Source: Sceloporus undulatus (lineage: Eukaryota; Chordata; Lepidosauria; Squamata; Phrynosomatidae). From it: 64,000 nt of DNA. Below are positions 1 through 10,845 of the stretch, one piece after another (the first letter of the stretch is position 1; the number at the start of each line of letters is the position of its first letter). Location: positions 67,970,089 through 68,034,088 of the forward strand of contig NC_056522.1 in the NCBI RefSeq assembly GCF_019175285.1, read 5' to 3'. The notes under the pieces are model-generated. The model was not told the origin of the DNA. It searched no databases and worked only from the letters and a program-made list of their open reading frames with translations. Made by a program: the position numbers and the translations under genes.

Positions 1-743
1 AGGGATTCTGTGTTCTTGTTGTGTATATCTGTATATCTGCAGTTTAAAAAAAGGGGAGGGGGGAACCCACATGCAAATCTTAATTATTCAGGAAGCAAGA
101 AAATTCATCAGATGTGAAAGGAAAACAATGATGTCTTCAGATCATGATCACAGCATATGACCCTCAGATCATGGGAATCTGCTTAAATATAAACAGCCAG
201 CTTTCCAGAGTGAATGAGACTTAGATTTTTTTTTGTAAGAGTTATTTTATGGTATCCATCTGCAAGACAGCAGATGGTGTGTCAGTTTCAGCCAACTCGG
301 TGATCTCGATTCTGATGTAAAACTTTCTATGTTTGCTCTATGTGTAAAGGGGAAAATAGCACTGAACCCATTGGCCCCTATGCTAAGCATGGAGACCCTT
401 CTAGTACTTATTCATTCAGCATGGTGACATGTGTGATCAGAACCCATGTGGGTGGTGTTTCTGATTGCATGAGAGTCTATATGTTCCAAAGAATATTACA
501 TAAGCATTCCTCTTTACCCGAGGTGGGGAACATGTGGCCTTCCAGACAATGTTGGACCACAATTTCCATAATTCTTCACTGGTGGCTGCCTCACCTGGGG
601 ACCAAGACCAGCAGTCTTGACCTTACTCCACTTTCCATACAGTAGTAAACACAGGAGAGATAATCAGAGAGTGAACTCATATTGCTGCCAACCTTCAAAT
701 AACATCTACCCTCCAAGCGAATTCTAGATAACTTGCATACAAG
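1..743. other. Unassigned intergenic or intronic DNA
   Basis: I see no gene, RNA or repeat I can name here. The only long frame (340-645) has no recognisable domain and ordinary AT-rich composition. Confidence 0.5.
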
Positions 744-773
744 ATGTCTGATTGTTATCTGTATACTAACACT

Positions 774-966
774 ATTTGGCAGCCTTCTGCCACTATTGAC
801 AAGGCATCATCATCAATAAATGTTTTTCTAAAACACTATAATCTGTCCCTGTTGTTTTCACAAACAGAATTTGGCAGCACTCTGCTAGTATTGGTAAAGG
901 ACTTCCATATCATCAATAAATCTTTTCCTACTAGACTAAAATCTGTCCGTATTACTGTTTTCAATC
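774..966. repeat. Imperfect tandem duplication, two ~95-bp units
   Basis: Two successive units start with ATTTGGCAGC at 774 and at 869. Both hold CATCAATAAAT followed by TAAAATCTGTCC or TATAATCTGTCC. The spacing is 95 bp. A 102-residue open frame across them is a by-product of the duplication and has no known domain. Confidence 0.75.
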
Positions 967-1675
967 AGACTTTCAGAGTTAATAGGAAGCAAAGGGATGG
1001 GGAAGAGAGATCAAAGTTACCTTCTGCTTCAAACCAGAGCCTGGAAAGTTAAATTTAAGAAGAAAGAATGCTGAAACTACTGATAACTGAGCAGCAGTGG
1101 TAGGAAAATGCTGTTCCATATATACAGTTCTGTACACACTGTATGGTATTTGGATGGGGACACCATGTTTGAAATTGTCCTACACCCAGTGAAGCACTGA
1201 GTAGGATGCAGTCCTGTGCTGTCTTGCACATACTACAAAAAACAGTTGCAAAACATTTCAATTTTCCTGGGTATTCCATCTCAGACCTCAACACAGAAGT
1301 TCTTGAACAAAACTACTACAAAGGAAGATTAGAACAAGAAACAGCAGAACCGGAATATATCCACAAATTCCAAGCCATCAACAGTGGGTTGAACGGAGGC
1401 AATGGCTTCTTGGCACATTACATACTGTATATTATGACACCAGTTAATATCCCAGCCTCATGAGGGGTCTCTTGACTAGTTCATTACATCTCCTTGCTGG
1501 TTCCTAGCCAGCATCAGACTACATTTCCATAACTCTCTCCCCCATTCATATGGTTATCTACCGACCTTGGTTTTAGGCAACATCTTTCCTCCTACCATTG
1601 TCCCCCAACAACCATTGTTAAAACTGAACTTGTCACTTTATCATCATACCCACAGGGTTTGCATTTCTGTTGCTA

Positions 1676-1835
1676 TTCATACATACAACCTTCTCATTCA
1701 TAGCTGTTAAAGACCTGTTCCTAGGCACTTCACTCCATGCATCTGATGAAATAGACACAAGTCTATGAAAGCATATGCTACCAACCTCTTTCTCTCAGTC
1801 TTAAGACTAGGTGCTACAAGATTAACAGTAGTACA
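1676..1835 (+). mobile_element. Retroelement terminal-repeat fragment with hammerhead-like core (Penelope-like, tentative)
   Basis: CTGATGA at 1743-1749 is followed by a 6-bp hairpin (ATAGAC, loop ACAA, GTCTAT) and then GAAA at 1767-1770. These are the two conserved boxes around stem II of a hammerhead ribozyme, with one extra A before the stem. Downstream, AGGTGCTACAAGATT matches the block shared by three other copies (43536-43700, 58750-58845 minus, 61880-61970 minus). Penelope-like elements are known to carry hammerhead motifs in their terminal repeats; assignment to that group is my inference. Confidence 0.45.
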
Positions 1836-2035
1836 AGCAAGACAAGGAGCAGCAAGCGGCTTCTGAATTAGGTGACCAGGGAGGATGGGGTGAGGGCAGT
1901 AGGGTGGGGGGGAGAGAGAGGAAGACAGCATATGTCTTTTCCCTGAACAAAACTCTCTGCCAAGAGCAAGAAGACAAATGTCCAGAGGGAAGCTGGGTTT
2001 GCTGAAGTGAAAAATTTGTTCTACTGGCCCAGAGA

Positions 2036-2541
2036 AATCAAGACGAGAGGTTACCAGTGAGTGTACAGCTGTTTCTAGGTCCACCCGTTCCAGGTAGGAT
2101 CGCCGTCCAGGACTAGTGAGGATATCTCCATACCTGGTTCAGGTTTACTTATAGCAAGGACCTCCATTTTGTTTGGATTCAGCTTAAGTCTATTTTCCCT
2201 CATCCAATCCATTACTGACCACAGACAGTCATTCAGAGGGGAGATGCCTTCCTTGTTCACTGAAGCAGTCCGAGGCATGGAGAAGCATATTTGGGTGTCA
2301 TCAGCGTACTGATAACCACCCCCACCCCCCAATGTCTCTGGATGATCTCACCCAGTGGCTTCATGTAAATGTTAAATAGCATGGAAGACAGTATGGCACC
2401 CTGAGGGACACCAGATACAAGCTCTCTTTTAGACGAGGTCCAAGAGCACCAGCAGGGTCACACTTCACCTGTTGATGCCCAGACGGAGATCATCAACCAA
2501 GGCGACCAATGCAGTCTCCACTCCGTATCCTGACCTGACTA
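2036..2541 (-). mobile_element. L2-like LINE fragment (RT catalytic region), internally deleted
   Basis: The minus-strand frame at 2075-2332 holds the reverse-transcriptase active-site box YQYADDTQICFS, followed by WMRENRLKLNPNKMEVL. This is the same family as the LINE at 24.6-27.4 kb. Sequence from 2340 to 2541 continues upstream into the GVPQG region. Below 2088 it jumps to the later SLVTSRLDF block, so several hundred bases are missing at about 2089. Non-functional. Confidence 0.8.
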
Positions 2542-2559
2542 CTTTTTAAAAGAGTAACT

Positions 2560-2840
2560 TGTACTTTGCATTGCAATAGTTTTAATATGAATCACTGAAA
2601 TCATGTATCAGTTACTTAGTTAAGTATGTTTAAGGATGCAGGCCTTGTTTTATTGGGGTGGTGGTGGTTTAGATTATTTTTAACCTTTGCTTTAAATTTT
2701 GTATGTTTAAAAATGTTAACTTTATCCTGTTTAATTAGACTATTTAATTGTTTTTTAAAATGTTGTTTTAATGTGTTTTTATGTTGGGTCCCTTTCTGGG
2801 AGAAACATGGGACAGAAATAAAGTAATATAATATAATATA
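2560..2840 (+). mobile_element. L2-like LINE 3' UTR tail
   Basis: GGGTCCCTTTCTGGGAGAAA, then GGGACAGAAATAAAGTAA and a short (TAATA) run, match the 3' UTR of the LINE family seen again at 52.9-53.08 kb. A 5'-truncated copy in the opposite orientation to the adjacent RT fragment. Confidence 0.6.
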
Positions 2841-2845
2841 AAATA

Positions 2846-3120
2846 AGAAGGCAATCTCTCCTGGGCCAATCCCACTTCCAAACCTCATGAAAGCCTCATT
2901 TACCTATGCCCCAATCACCAGCAGAATGGACTTCCTTCTCTCCATGCAGCCGGTGTCTGGTAAAGTAGGATGGGGGAGAGTTACCATAATGGCAATAGTG
3001 TCAAAATCTTGACTGAGTTGTAATTGTGAATACGAAACAGTTACTGAGATTTACTCATCCATAACTGTTTTGGTATTCACAATCATTAGAAAGGCTGACT
3101 CTACATGAGCTAAATTATGT
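2846..3120 (+). repeat. Unclassified dispersed repeat, copy 1
   Basis: Shares a core with 11908-12130: TAAAGTAGG, then GGCAATAGTGTCA(C/A)AATC. A third, weaker copy lies near 8780-8855. I do not recognise the family. There is no coding frame. Confidence 0.5.
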
Positions 3121-3245
3121 GTCCTTTGATTCCAGTTCTGTTGGAACACAAAACAATCCTTTACTTCCAGTGTGAAAACACATTTTTTCAGTGGCCTGAA
3201 GGCTTTAAGAGATTTTAAAAGTCTGTAGTTTCCTGGATATTCCTA

Positions 3246-3312
3246 CATTTCAACGTTTTGCCCAGGAGGAATTCCAAAATGTCCTCCATTTTGAGAAGTT
3301 ACTTAGAGCCTG
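3246..3312 (-). repeat. Fragment of the hAT-like GTCCTCC repeat
   Basis: The reverse strand reads CAAAATGGAGGACATTTTGG. This word set also occurs at 44002-44140 and in the element at 45529-45973. Confidence 0.5.
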
Positions 3313-3372
3313 AACAGACAAAATAAAGCTGCTTCTTTGTCTTTTTAACAGTATACTTAAAAACCGAACTAA

Positions 3373-3607
3373 GGTTCTGAACAGACAGGCCAAAGTAAAG
3401 CTGCTTCAGGACACTTTGGAGGTATGCTGTTTAAATGATGCAGGTATCCTAAGAGTCCAGAAGCCGTGCCAAAGCCAAACTTCAGACCTAAAGACTGGAG
3501 TGCAGCTTTGGCACAGTTTCTGGCCTCTTAAGATGGATGTGTCATTTAAACAGCATACCTCCAAAGTGACCTGAAGCAGCTTTACTTTGGCCTGTCTGTT
3601 CAGACCC
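3373..3607. mobile_element. Palindromic MITE, family B, copy 1
   Basis: A near-perfect inverted repeat of two ~110-bp arms containing AAAGTAAAGCTGCTTCAGG and its complement. The ends are GGTTCTGAACAGAC and GTCTGTTCAGACCC. It is flanked by TAA (3370-3372) and TTA (3608-3610), a 3-bp TWA target as in PIF/Harbinger elements. Non-coding and able to fold into one long hairpin. Confidence 0.85.
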
Positions 3608-3610
3608 TTA

Positions 3611-3912
3611 GGCAGGGTACAGGTCTGCCCTCACCTGGTTTTGCTGCGTGAGGAAGCTGCAGCGGAGAAACCATGCGGCTCCCTCGCACAGCAAAAAGAA
3701 CATGCAAAAAGCACTCGTGATGTCATTATGGGGGTGCGACATGCAGATGCTAAGTGTCCGTCGTATCAAAATGGTGGTGCCCATCTGTACAGGGCACCGC
3801 CATTTTGACGCCCTCATCACGTGCTAGGGTTGAGGCACGTGTGGGTGGTGTGCCCTCGGCCAACCCCTAGCATGTGGCGCGGGCACCCTATAGGCCCGTC
3901 TGGACTGGGCCC
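3611..3912. mobile_element. GC-rich MITE, family A, copy 5 (shortened)
   Basis: Starts GGCAGGGTACAGGTCTGCCC directly after the TTA that closes the B element, and ends near GGCCCGTCTGGACTGGGCCC. It holds AAAATGGTGGTGCCC and the facing GGCACCGCCATTTTGACG, as in the longer family A copies. The middle is reduced. Confidence 0.75.
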
Positions 3913-4021
3913 TCATTAGGTTTTTAAGTATACTACTAAAAAGATAAAGAAATGGGTCCTAGAGCAAATCAAGCTTGAACTGTTCCTAGAAGCCAAGCTG
4001 ACTAAACTGAGACTGTTTATA

Positions 4022-4157
4022 CAGTGCACCCGCGCCATACGTGGGCACATTATATGCTGCTTCTTCTGGCACCTAGCATACATGCTTTTTGTTTTATGGG
4101 GGGTGGGTGGGTGGGTGGGTCCGGGACGGATCCCCCATGTAAAACAAGGGCGCACTA
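4022..4157. mobile_element. Short Tigger-like MITE, family C, inserted in BovB
   Basis: Ends CAGTGCACCC and GGGCGCACTA, flanked by TA on both sides. The right half (GGGACGGATCCCCCATG) matches the right end of the 1.2-kb element at 24.6 kb. It contains a GGGT run. Confidence 0.75.
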
Positions 4158-4169
4158 TATATACAGATC

Positions 4170-4500
4170 ATGACAGCTCAGTATTTAAGTAAAACAATTC
4201 ATCTGAGGTTTGCATATGTGGGGCCTATTGGAGTAAATTGTAGGGATGATAAAGTAATAGGATGTATTAATTTATCTCCACTATACTTATTTAATGTATT
4301 ATTATCTATTCTATTTATATCTTTACTTCTTCATTTTTATATCATTTTTATTTAACCTTTTATATAGAGTGCTTTTATATAGAGTGCTTTTACAGAAGCT
4401 ATACAAATTTTGTTGTATTTGTTGTATTTTGAGGCTAATCAATAAACATTATTGTTGTTGTTGTTGTTGTTTGTGTTGTTGTTGTTGTTGTTGTTGTACT
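4170..4500 (+). mobile_element. LINE-type 3' tail with (TTG)n run
   Basis: AT-rich sequence with TTTATATAGAGTGCTTTTAC (partly duplicated) leads to AATAAACATTA and (TTG)n at 4450-4497. This resembles an L2-type 3' end. It is part of the material separating the two BovB halves. Confidence 0.45.
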
Positions 4501-5172
4501 TTGGCCATATCATGAGAATATATGACTCACTAGAAAATACAATGATGTTTGGTAAGGTAGAAGGCAGTAGGAAAAGAGGAAGACCACATTCCAGTTGGAT
4601 AGATTCAATCAAGGAAGCCATGGCCCTGAGTCTGCAAGATGTGAGCAGGGCTGTTAATGCAAGTTTTGCATTCATAGGATCACCATAAATTGAAATTGAT
4701 TTTACAGCAGTTAATAACAAACTAAATAGGTGATACAGGAATCTGGCCTACATGTAGTTTTGAATTCTGGTATGGCAATGTCCTTACATTTCAATAATAC
4801 TGACCTGAAAATTATGTGGCTTTATTTTCATAGATTATAATCTCTAAGAACCATGGATCATGTTGTAATGATGCTAACAATGAGCAAATATTCCTATCAG
4901 CATTTTAAAATGGATCCTATAAATGCAGCAAGATCAGATAATTTTGGACTTTTAACAAAAGTTTCAACATATCAATCAACAATTGGATATACAGTATTCT
5001 TTTCCCAGTCCCTACCCAAATCCCAATGCAGTACTTTATTAAAACAATAATATGAGTAGTGCATTTTACAACACATTTTTAATGCATTGGTAATTGACAC
5101 TAGATAAATTTATATAAAGGCTCATTGTTCCTTTCAAACCTAGCATATGTGGACTTTAACTTGCATAATAAA

Positions 5173-5727
5173 GGCCCATTACAGACGGGCATAAAAGTAC
5201 GGACTGGGTCTGTACTAGGGTTAGGAAGGGGCGTCACTTCTTGATGCCCCTAACCCTAGTACGGACCCAGTCTGTACAAAATGGCGGCAGCCATCCCACA
5301 CGGGGGCCGCCATTACGACGTCACCACCACGACGCCTCCAAATGAGGCGGCGCAGTTGTGATGTCGCGCCACGTGAGGGCGCCTAGAGTGCCCTTTCCGT
5401 GGCGCGAGAAGGAGCTCCGAAACGGAGCTCCTTCCAGCTTTGCATCGCTGGGCGCAGCCTTTACATGGCTGCGCCAGCAATGCAGAGGAGAAAAGGGCCA
5501 AGCAGCCCCTTTCTCCTTCTCCCTGTCGCCATCGGGTGGCCTCGGGGCTTGAAACCCCAAGGACACCCCTTTCCAGGCCGCGGGGAAGCGGCCTTTTGCA
5601 GCTTCCCTGCGGCCTGGAAAGTAGCGGATCGGGGCCTCGGAGGCTGCCGTTGTGGCAGCTGAGGCCCCGATACAGCGGGGAAAGGGCCACTTCCAGGCCG
5701 CCCCAAAGGGGCGGTCTGTAATGCGCC
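5173..5727. mobile_element. GC-rich MITE, family A, copy 1 (555 bp)
   Basis: Ends GGCCCATTACAGAC and GTCTGTAATGCGCC, flanked by AAA on both sides. Inner hairpins: the ~45-bp TACTAGGG...CCCTAGTA arm near 5200-5265, AAAATGGCGGCAGCC with GGGGGCCGCCATTACG, and GGAGCTCCGAAACGGAGCTC. It is strongly CpG-rich. The long frames on both strands here (5313-5848 and others) come from this composition and are not genes. The TIR and 3-bp target suggest a non-autonomous PIF/Harbinger element. Confidence 0.85.
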
Positions 5728-5730
5728 AAA

Positions 5731-8160
5731 GTAAACAAAGATAAATGTTAATGAAGGTATTTCTTTGGAATAAGCAGTGGAGCTTTTTTGGCTGTACAAA
5801 GTGATCTTGGAAAATGTACACTGGCTTCAAATTCATTTCTGAAGGCAATTCGAACGGCTGATTTTAACCTTTAAGCCCCAAAGGTTTGGTATGAGGTCAC
5901 ATGAAGGACGATTTCCTCCCATCCTTCACAGCTCATCCTTTCCCAACTCTGAAGCGAGGTGCAGTCAGTGGCTCTCAGGGTAGCACATCTATTATAAAAT
6001 CTTTGAGAGAGGAAGGAGTTTTTCTGCCATTAACTTTCTTGTGTGTATCTGATTTCCCAGGCTTTGAAAAAACCATTAAAGCAGCATTTGGCAATTTTGA
6101 ATGTTCCTGAGGCTAATTCTTACCCACAGGGATCTGTCGCTTTTGGCCACTGTCTTCCACAAATGTGAATTTTCCACATTCTTCAGAACTGAAAAGGGCC
6201 AGAAGTTCAAATCTGATTTGGTGGTTGTGGGAGCCCAAATTGTACCTTAATCTAAAGGAATTGCTGCTTCTCAAGAGACACTGTCATTCTTTCCTCCTCT
6301 CTCTCACTTCTACTTTCCACATTTGTGGTGGGACGGGAGGCAAAAAGCAAACTTGGAAGCAACTTGCCAGCTTTGAGGGAGGGTGTGGCATGCCTGTTTT
6401 AAAGGCTTTTTAGGAGGTTTTGAAGTCTGAAAATCTTATGAGTTTGAAGGGTTTGGAATGTTGAGGCTTTTAAAGTTATGCTTGTGATGTTCAAAAATTC
6501 CACTGGAATTGGAATTGGGTTGGATCCAGACTGAGGGCCTGACAGAAGTGCATTTTCTTACTTGTAGTTCCTACCCTACAGCAGCCCATCCAGCGCCCAT
6601 AAAGCAAGATCTCTGAATTTGGGGTAGCATAGAAATCAAAATTAAGTGAATCAGGTCAGGTCAGGTCAGACTCAGATAAATAAAATAGTACAGGCAATAT
6701 GATGTTAGATAACAAAGATAATTTGACAGGCTCCAAACTAGATACTGATCACTCAAGCAGGAATGTTGCTTTATAAAGGTGAAAACCTTATGAAAGCATC
6801 TCCATGTGATAAAACAATTGTCTGGTTACTTAAATGCATAATTTTCCCTTGTGTGATAGCGATACTTGGTTCTTATGTCACATGGTTGTTTTTTACACTG
6901 ACCTACATTTGTTGAGTCATGGGCTCTCCCTGATCATGTTTTCAACACAACCTTGCACAGTTGTTGCAAACAGCATTGATATTTTTACTTCATGCTGTTG
7001 TATCAGAGATATTGAGAGTGCTTACATTATGCAATTTCCCTGCCTCCTTGAATTCATGGAATTTTGTTTGTGTATACACAAACTCATGTGCATAGGCATT
7101 TTCCATCTGGCACCATCATGTGTTTTCCCATCTCTGGTTCTAATGGACAGTTCCAAACATTAACAGTCAAAAATATTGTGTAGTTCAGCATGGAAATCAC
7201 ATGAGCCTTCAGATTCAGAAGCCTCAGCTGGCCGAGCTAATGGTAAAGACCACCTGGAGTGATAGTCCAACATCTGAGGAGCTGTATGGTTCCTATCATG
7301 TAGCTATGTGAAAGCTTTTATTTGAGAAAAGAAAAAAAATACAAGCAATGGTGAGGAAACACAAGCGGATTATAAATGGAAGATAATGGTCTGAAGAATC
7401 CTACGGATAAGTGGGAGTTCACAGGACTCAGAAGTTCCATATACATTTTAAAAGACCCTCCAAGTAGAACTCTACAATGATGGGGAGGTGGCTAGTTTCA
7501 CCTTACCATTTAGATTTCTATGTGGAGGGATTTATTCCTGTAGAAGGTGTCGCTCCCCTTTTGCTCTTAGCTGCTTTAGTCTGCAGCCTGACACACATTA
7601 CAATATCAATTGTTTTTTGTGAGAGCAATACATTGTGGGATGTATATTTCTTCATTTTGTTTTATAACAATGGACAGGTTGGTGTTTTCATCAATGCTGA
7701 TTTTTTAAAATAGTGTTTAAAAATCACCAGCATACTCCCTTCTGTCTGATTTTTGCAGTGGTTAATTTTACTGGCAACTACTAATATATGCATCTGGATG
7801 TATATGAATACATCAAAACTGTTATGTAAATACAAAAATACAAAAAAAACAAAACAAAACCAGAGAACAAGTTTTTGTTTTTGTTTTTTTAAAAAGGAGG
7901 CATCCAAATCGATGTTTCAGTAGAATATTTAATTGTGAAAGCTCTAGTGTTTGAAAATGGGGTAGAGCGTATGTTTTGAACATAAGCTCATTGGCAGTAA
8001 TGGTAACCAGAATAGATCATCTGATACATGAATCAGAGTCATGATTATAGTGTAGAAAGCTAGTAATATATTTGTGCCTGTGTTTCAATTCCACTGTTTA
8101 ATTTATCTGGCATTTCTTTGCTTTTTTGACTTCTAAAAGAAAAAGAAATCAAGATTTTAA
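5731..8160. other. Unassigned stretch
   Basis: I recognise no gene or repeat family. It contains a short (GGTCA)n run at about 6652-6670. None of the frames has a domain. Confidence 0.4.
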
Positions 8161-8189
8161 AAATTGGGGCCTTGATCCTGCATGGAAGA

Positions 8190-8338
8190 TGTAGATAGCA
8201 ATAGCAATAGCAGCTTCATTTATATACTACTACATACCGCCTAAGCAGTCCCTAAGTGACTTACAACTGTAAGCTAATAGCCCCCAACAAGCTGGGTCCT
8301 CATTTTAGCAACCTTGGAAGGTTGCAAGGCTGAGCTGA
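8190..8338 (-). mobile_element. Sauria-type SINE, 3' part
   Basis: The reverse strand reads GGTTGCTAAAATGAGGACCC, then GGGGGCTATTAGCTTACAG, CGGTATGTAG, and a GCTATTGCTATTGCTA tail. This matches the copies at 22299 and 40190. The tRNA-like head is missing. Confidence 0.75.
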
Positions 8339-8340
8339 CT

Positions 8341-8645
8341 ATCAAATGGCCATCCAGCCTGTTTAAAATTCTCCAAAGAAGGACACTCTCCATCACACTC
8401 ATCAATGTTTCACTGTCAAACAGCTCTTACTATCAGGAAGTTCTTCCTAATGTTGAGGTGGAATCTCTTTGCCTGTAGTTTGAATCCATTGCTCTCTGTA
8501 CTGGTCCTAGTCTCTGGAGCAGCAGAAAACAAGTTTATTGCATCCACAATATAGCATCCCTTCAACATGGCTATCATGTCACTCTTGACACTGAAGGATA
8601 ATGAGTCCAGCCTCTTCTTGCCAGCAAGCTGCTATGCTATGAGCA
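8341..8645 (-). mobile_element. CR1 LINE 3' fragment
   Basis: The reverse strand carries the CR1 ORF2 C-terminal region: sequence for RLDSLSF, RTSTESNGFKL, and FHLNIRKNFL (AGGAAGAACTTCCTGA). It is damaged, and the usual ATTCTATG 3' repeat is not evident. Confidence 0.75.
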
Positions 8646-8779
8646 GCAACAGGGATGCCTGCACAGTCAACTTTTAAATGCTTGTTGCACCACAGCTCAC
8701 TGTTCGGAAGAGACTAGATGCATCATACTTTAGTTCTGGCCAATGCCATGGAAATCCTTCAGTTGTTGTTGATGCCTGG

Positions 8780-8855
8780 CTTTTAAGGTGGGTTGTAGGG
8801 GGCGTTGGAATTATAGTAATGGTGCCATGACTGTAAATGTGAATACCAAAATCTG
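8780..8855 (+). repeat. Weak third copy of the unclassified repeat
   Basis: GTAATGGTGCCATGACTGTAA and GTGAATACCAAAA resemble 2990-3080. Short and diverged. Confidence 0.3.
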
Positions 8856-8879
8856 TGGGGTTGTAAGTCTAGCTTAAGC

Positions 8880-10420
8880 ATCATAAATAATGAGCAGGAT
8901 ACCAGCCTATTGCTTATGAATCATAAATACAGTGCCCAGAATCCTCTCTCATGGTGTATATTACATAACTTTACGTATACTTAGCTATGTAGCAAAAATG
9001 CTAATAAAACTTGTTAGTGAACTGCAAAGATGCAGAACAGTACACTGGCAAGAGTGGCCTGATGTTCCTCGGCACTTGGGATGTGCGTAGGCACTCCCCA
9101 AACAGTGTCCCAATGCACAATAGGACTGTTGCCTCAATGTCGCTAAGTAAAAAGAGAATATGTATTTTGAGAAGTTCATTTGCTCTTTTAACAGATCTAA
9201 TCATCTCTCCCTTCACCCAGGTGCCATTTTTAAAGTTTCCTAACTGCAAGCATAAAATAGCAAAAACATTTCTCATAACAGGGACACAATTATTTGGCAT
9301 CATAGAAAGTTTTGGTGTAGTATCTAATGATGACTTTGTGCTAGGAGAAGACGCTTCTGCTCACACAAGGTGTGCCTTCCATTTTTCATGGATTCATTCT
9401 AACCAATGACACTGGGACATGATGTGAAGAGCTACACTAAGTAGCTACGTGTTTGGATGCAACAGCTCTTAAGGAGGAGTGTCCTAATTCATTTTAAACA
9501 GCTAATGGAGAACAAGAGTATAATTCCAGGTCAGATTATTACAGACAATTGATCCAAAAGAGCATAGGATACATAACAGGGTTAAATTGGAGGCAACAGG
9601 TGCTAAAAATTCAGTTTGCATGATGATTTCCATTTTTGTGTCCATGCATACAAAGGGGAGATATTTTGCATGCCTTGAACTGATCACACACAGCCTTGGA
9701 TATTGATGCTTGTTGATTGAGTAAAGGCATTTTATGGTTCAGGAGAATGATGGTAGCTGAACTGTCTTTCATAAATGATTTACAAGGACAATCCTTTCAT
9801 GGGTGTTAACATGCAAGCAAGCACGTTGAACAGCATAACGTCTCATGCTACAATCTTCTCTTGTTCTCATTGAGATCAATCACTTGTGCTTCAGAACTAA
9901 GATGCAGTAAAAATATAGAAAATCATGTCCATGATGGGGGGTGGGGGGTGGAATGAAGCCATGGGCTGAAATCCTATATGAAGAAATGTACATCTGGCAC
10001 CTAGCTACATCTCAGTAGCTGTGTCTCTTGGTGCTACCACCATCCCAAACCCACCATTTAAGCAATCCAGCATCCAAAACACAGCAGGGAGGGAAGGTAT
10101 GGAAAGGTGTCCAGTATTTTCTTATAGCTAGATGTGCTGCAATGGGAACAAGAAGGAACCACTGGGGGTCTGTGAGAGGTTCCTCAGATTATATCAATGC
10201 AGCATGTCCAGTTGCAGAAAAATTGCTGGATGCATCTTTACTCTTCCCTCTGCTCTTCAATGACAACACAAATGGCTATATTGGAGGGAAGGGCTGCAAT
10301 TCATAAAGGTGTGTTGAGTGGGATTTTGTCACTGCACCAAAATTTTGGTCAGTAACGACAACAACAACGATGATGACGGTTAGAAATTGAACTGAGTTGT
10401 TATAACTGACTAGAAGGATG
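8880..10420. other. Unassigned stretch
   Basis: Frames of 100-132 residues at 9001-9409 overlap on both strands and have no known domain. I take them to be chance. Confidence 0.4.
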
Positions 10421-10425
10421 CTTTT

Positions 10426-10497
10426 CCATTTATTTATTTATTTATTTATTTATTTAATATCCCACTTTTCTCTCAAATAGGATCCAGGGCAGATCAC
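10426..10497 (-). mobile_element. LINE/SINE 3' tail with (TTTA)n
   Basis: (TTTA)n at 10430-10456 followed by AATATCCCACTTTTCTCTCA. The reverse strand reads as a common reptile LINE tail (GAGAAAAGTGGGATATTAAA). Confidence 0.55.
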
Positions 10498-10499
10498 CA

Positions 10500-10845
10500 C
10501 ATGAATTAAAATATCTCCTCCCCACACAATTAAGAACTATTATTTCCTTGGCTAATTTTAAGGCCGAATTGAAGACACTCTTGTTTAGGGAGGCATTCCA
10601 AATTACTGGTTGTTAATTTGCTGCTTACTTTTATTATATACTACTTAGTATTATTTTAGAGATATTTAAATCATGTAATGTTGTTGTTGTTTTTAGATTG
10701 TACGCCACTTGGCAGGTTTTTATGGGGTTTATTTCATATTTTATTTCACCTTTGCTATGTAAAGTGCTGTGCAAACTTTACAGTACTCTATAAATAAATG
10801 TTAATAATAATAACAACAACAATAACCTAATAATAAAAAGTTTTG
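10500..10845 (+). mobile_element. L2 LINE 3' end
   Basis: Codes for FKAELKTLLFREAFQ at 10556-10601, identical in plan to the C-terminus of the LINE at 51.6 kb (FKAELKTILFREAFS). The 3' UTR follows: TGTACGCC, GCAGGTTTTTATGG, AAAGTGCTGTGCAAAC, and AAATAAATGTTAATAATAA. Heavily 5'-truncated. Confidence 0.85.

Larger units (their letters stand above)
3926..4735 (+). mobile_element. BovB (RTE) LINE 3' region, split by insertions
   Basis: The left part (to 4019) encodes the KKWVLEQIKLELFLEAKLTK region. The right part (from 4493) continues with YFGHIMR, DSLENTMMFGKVEGSRKRGR and WIDSIKEAM, the diagnostic C-terminus of the BovB reverse transcriptase. Placed against the uninterrupted copy near 37466, the joint falls inside CTGTTGTACTTTGG, so everything at 4020-4492 was inserted. 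Truncated and inactive. Confidence 0.85.

Noticed and set aside
4439-4720. Poly-asparagine and poly-cysteine/leucine frames
   Set aside because: Translation of the (TTG)n run at 4450-4497.
5313-5848. Overlapping frames of 93-175 residues on both strands
   Set aside because: They span the family A MITE at 5173-5727 and its flank; no domain, and stop-poor only because of GC content.
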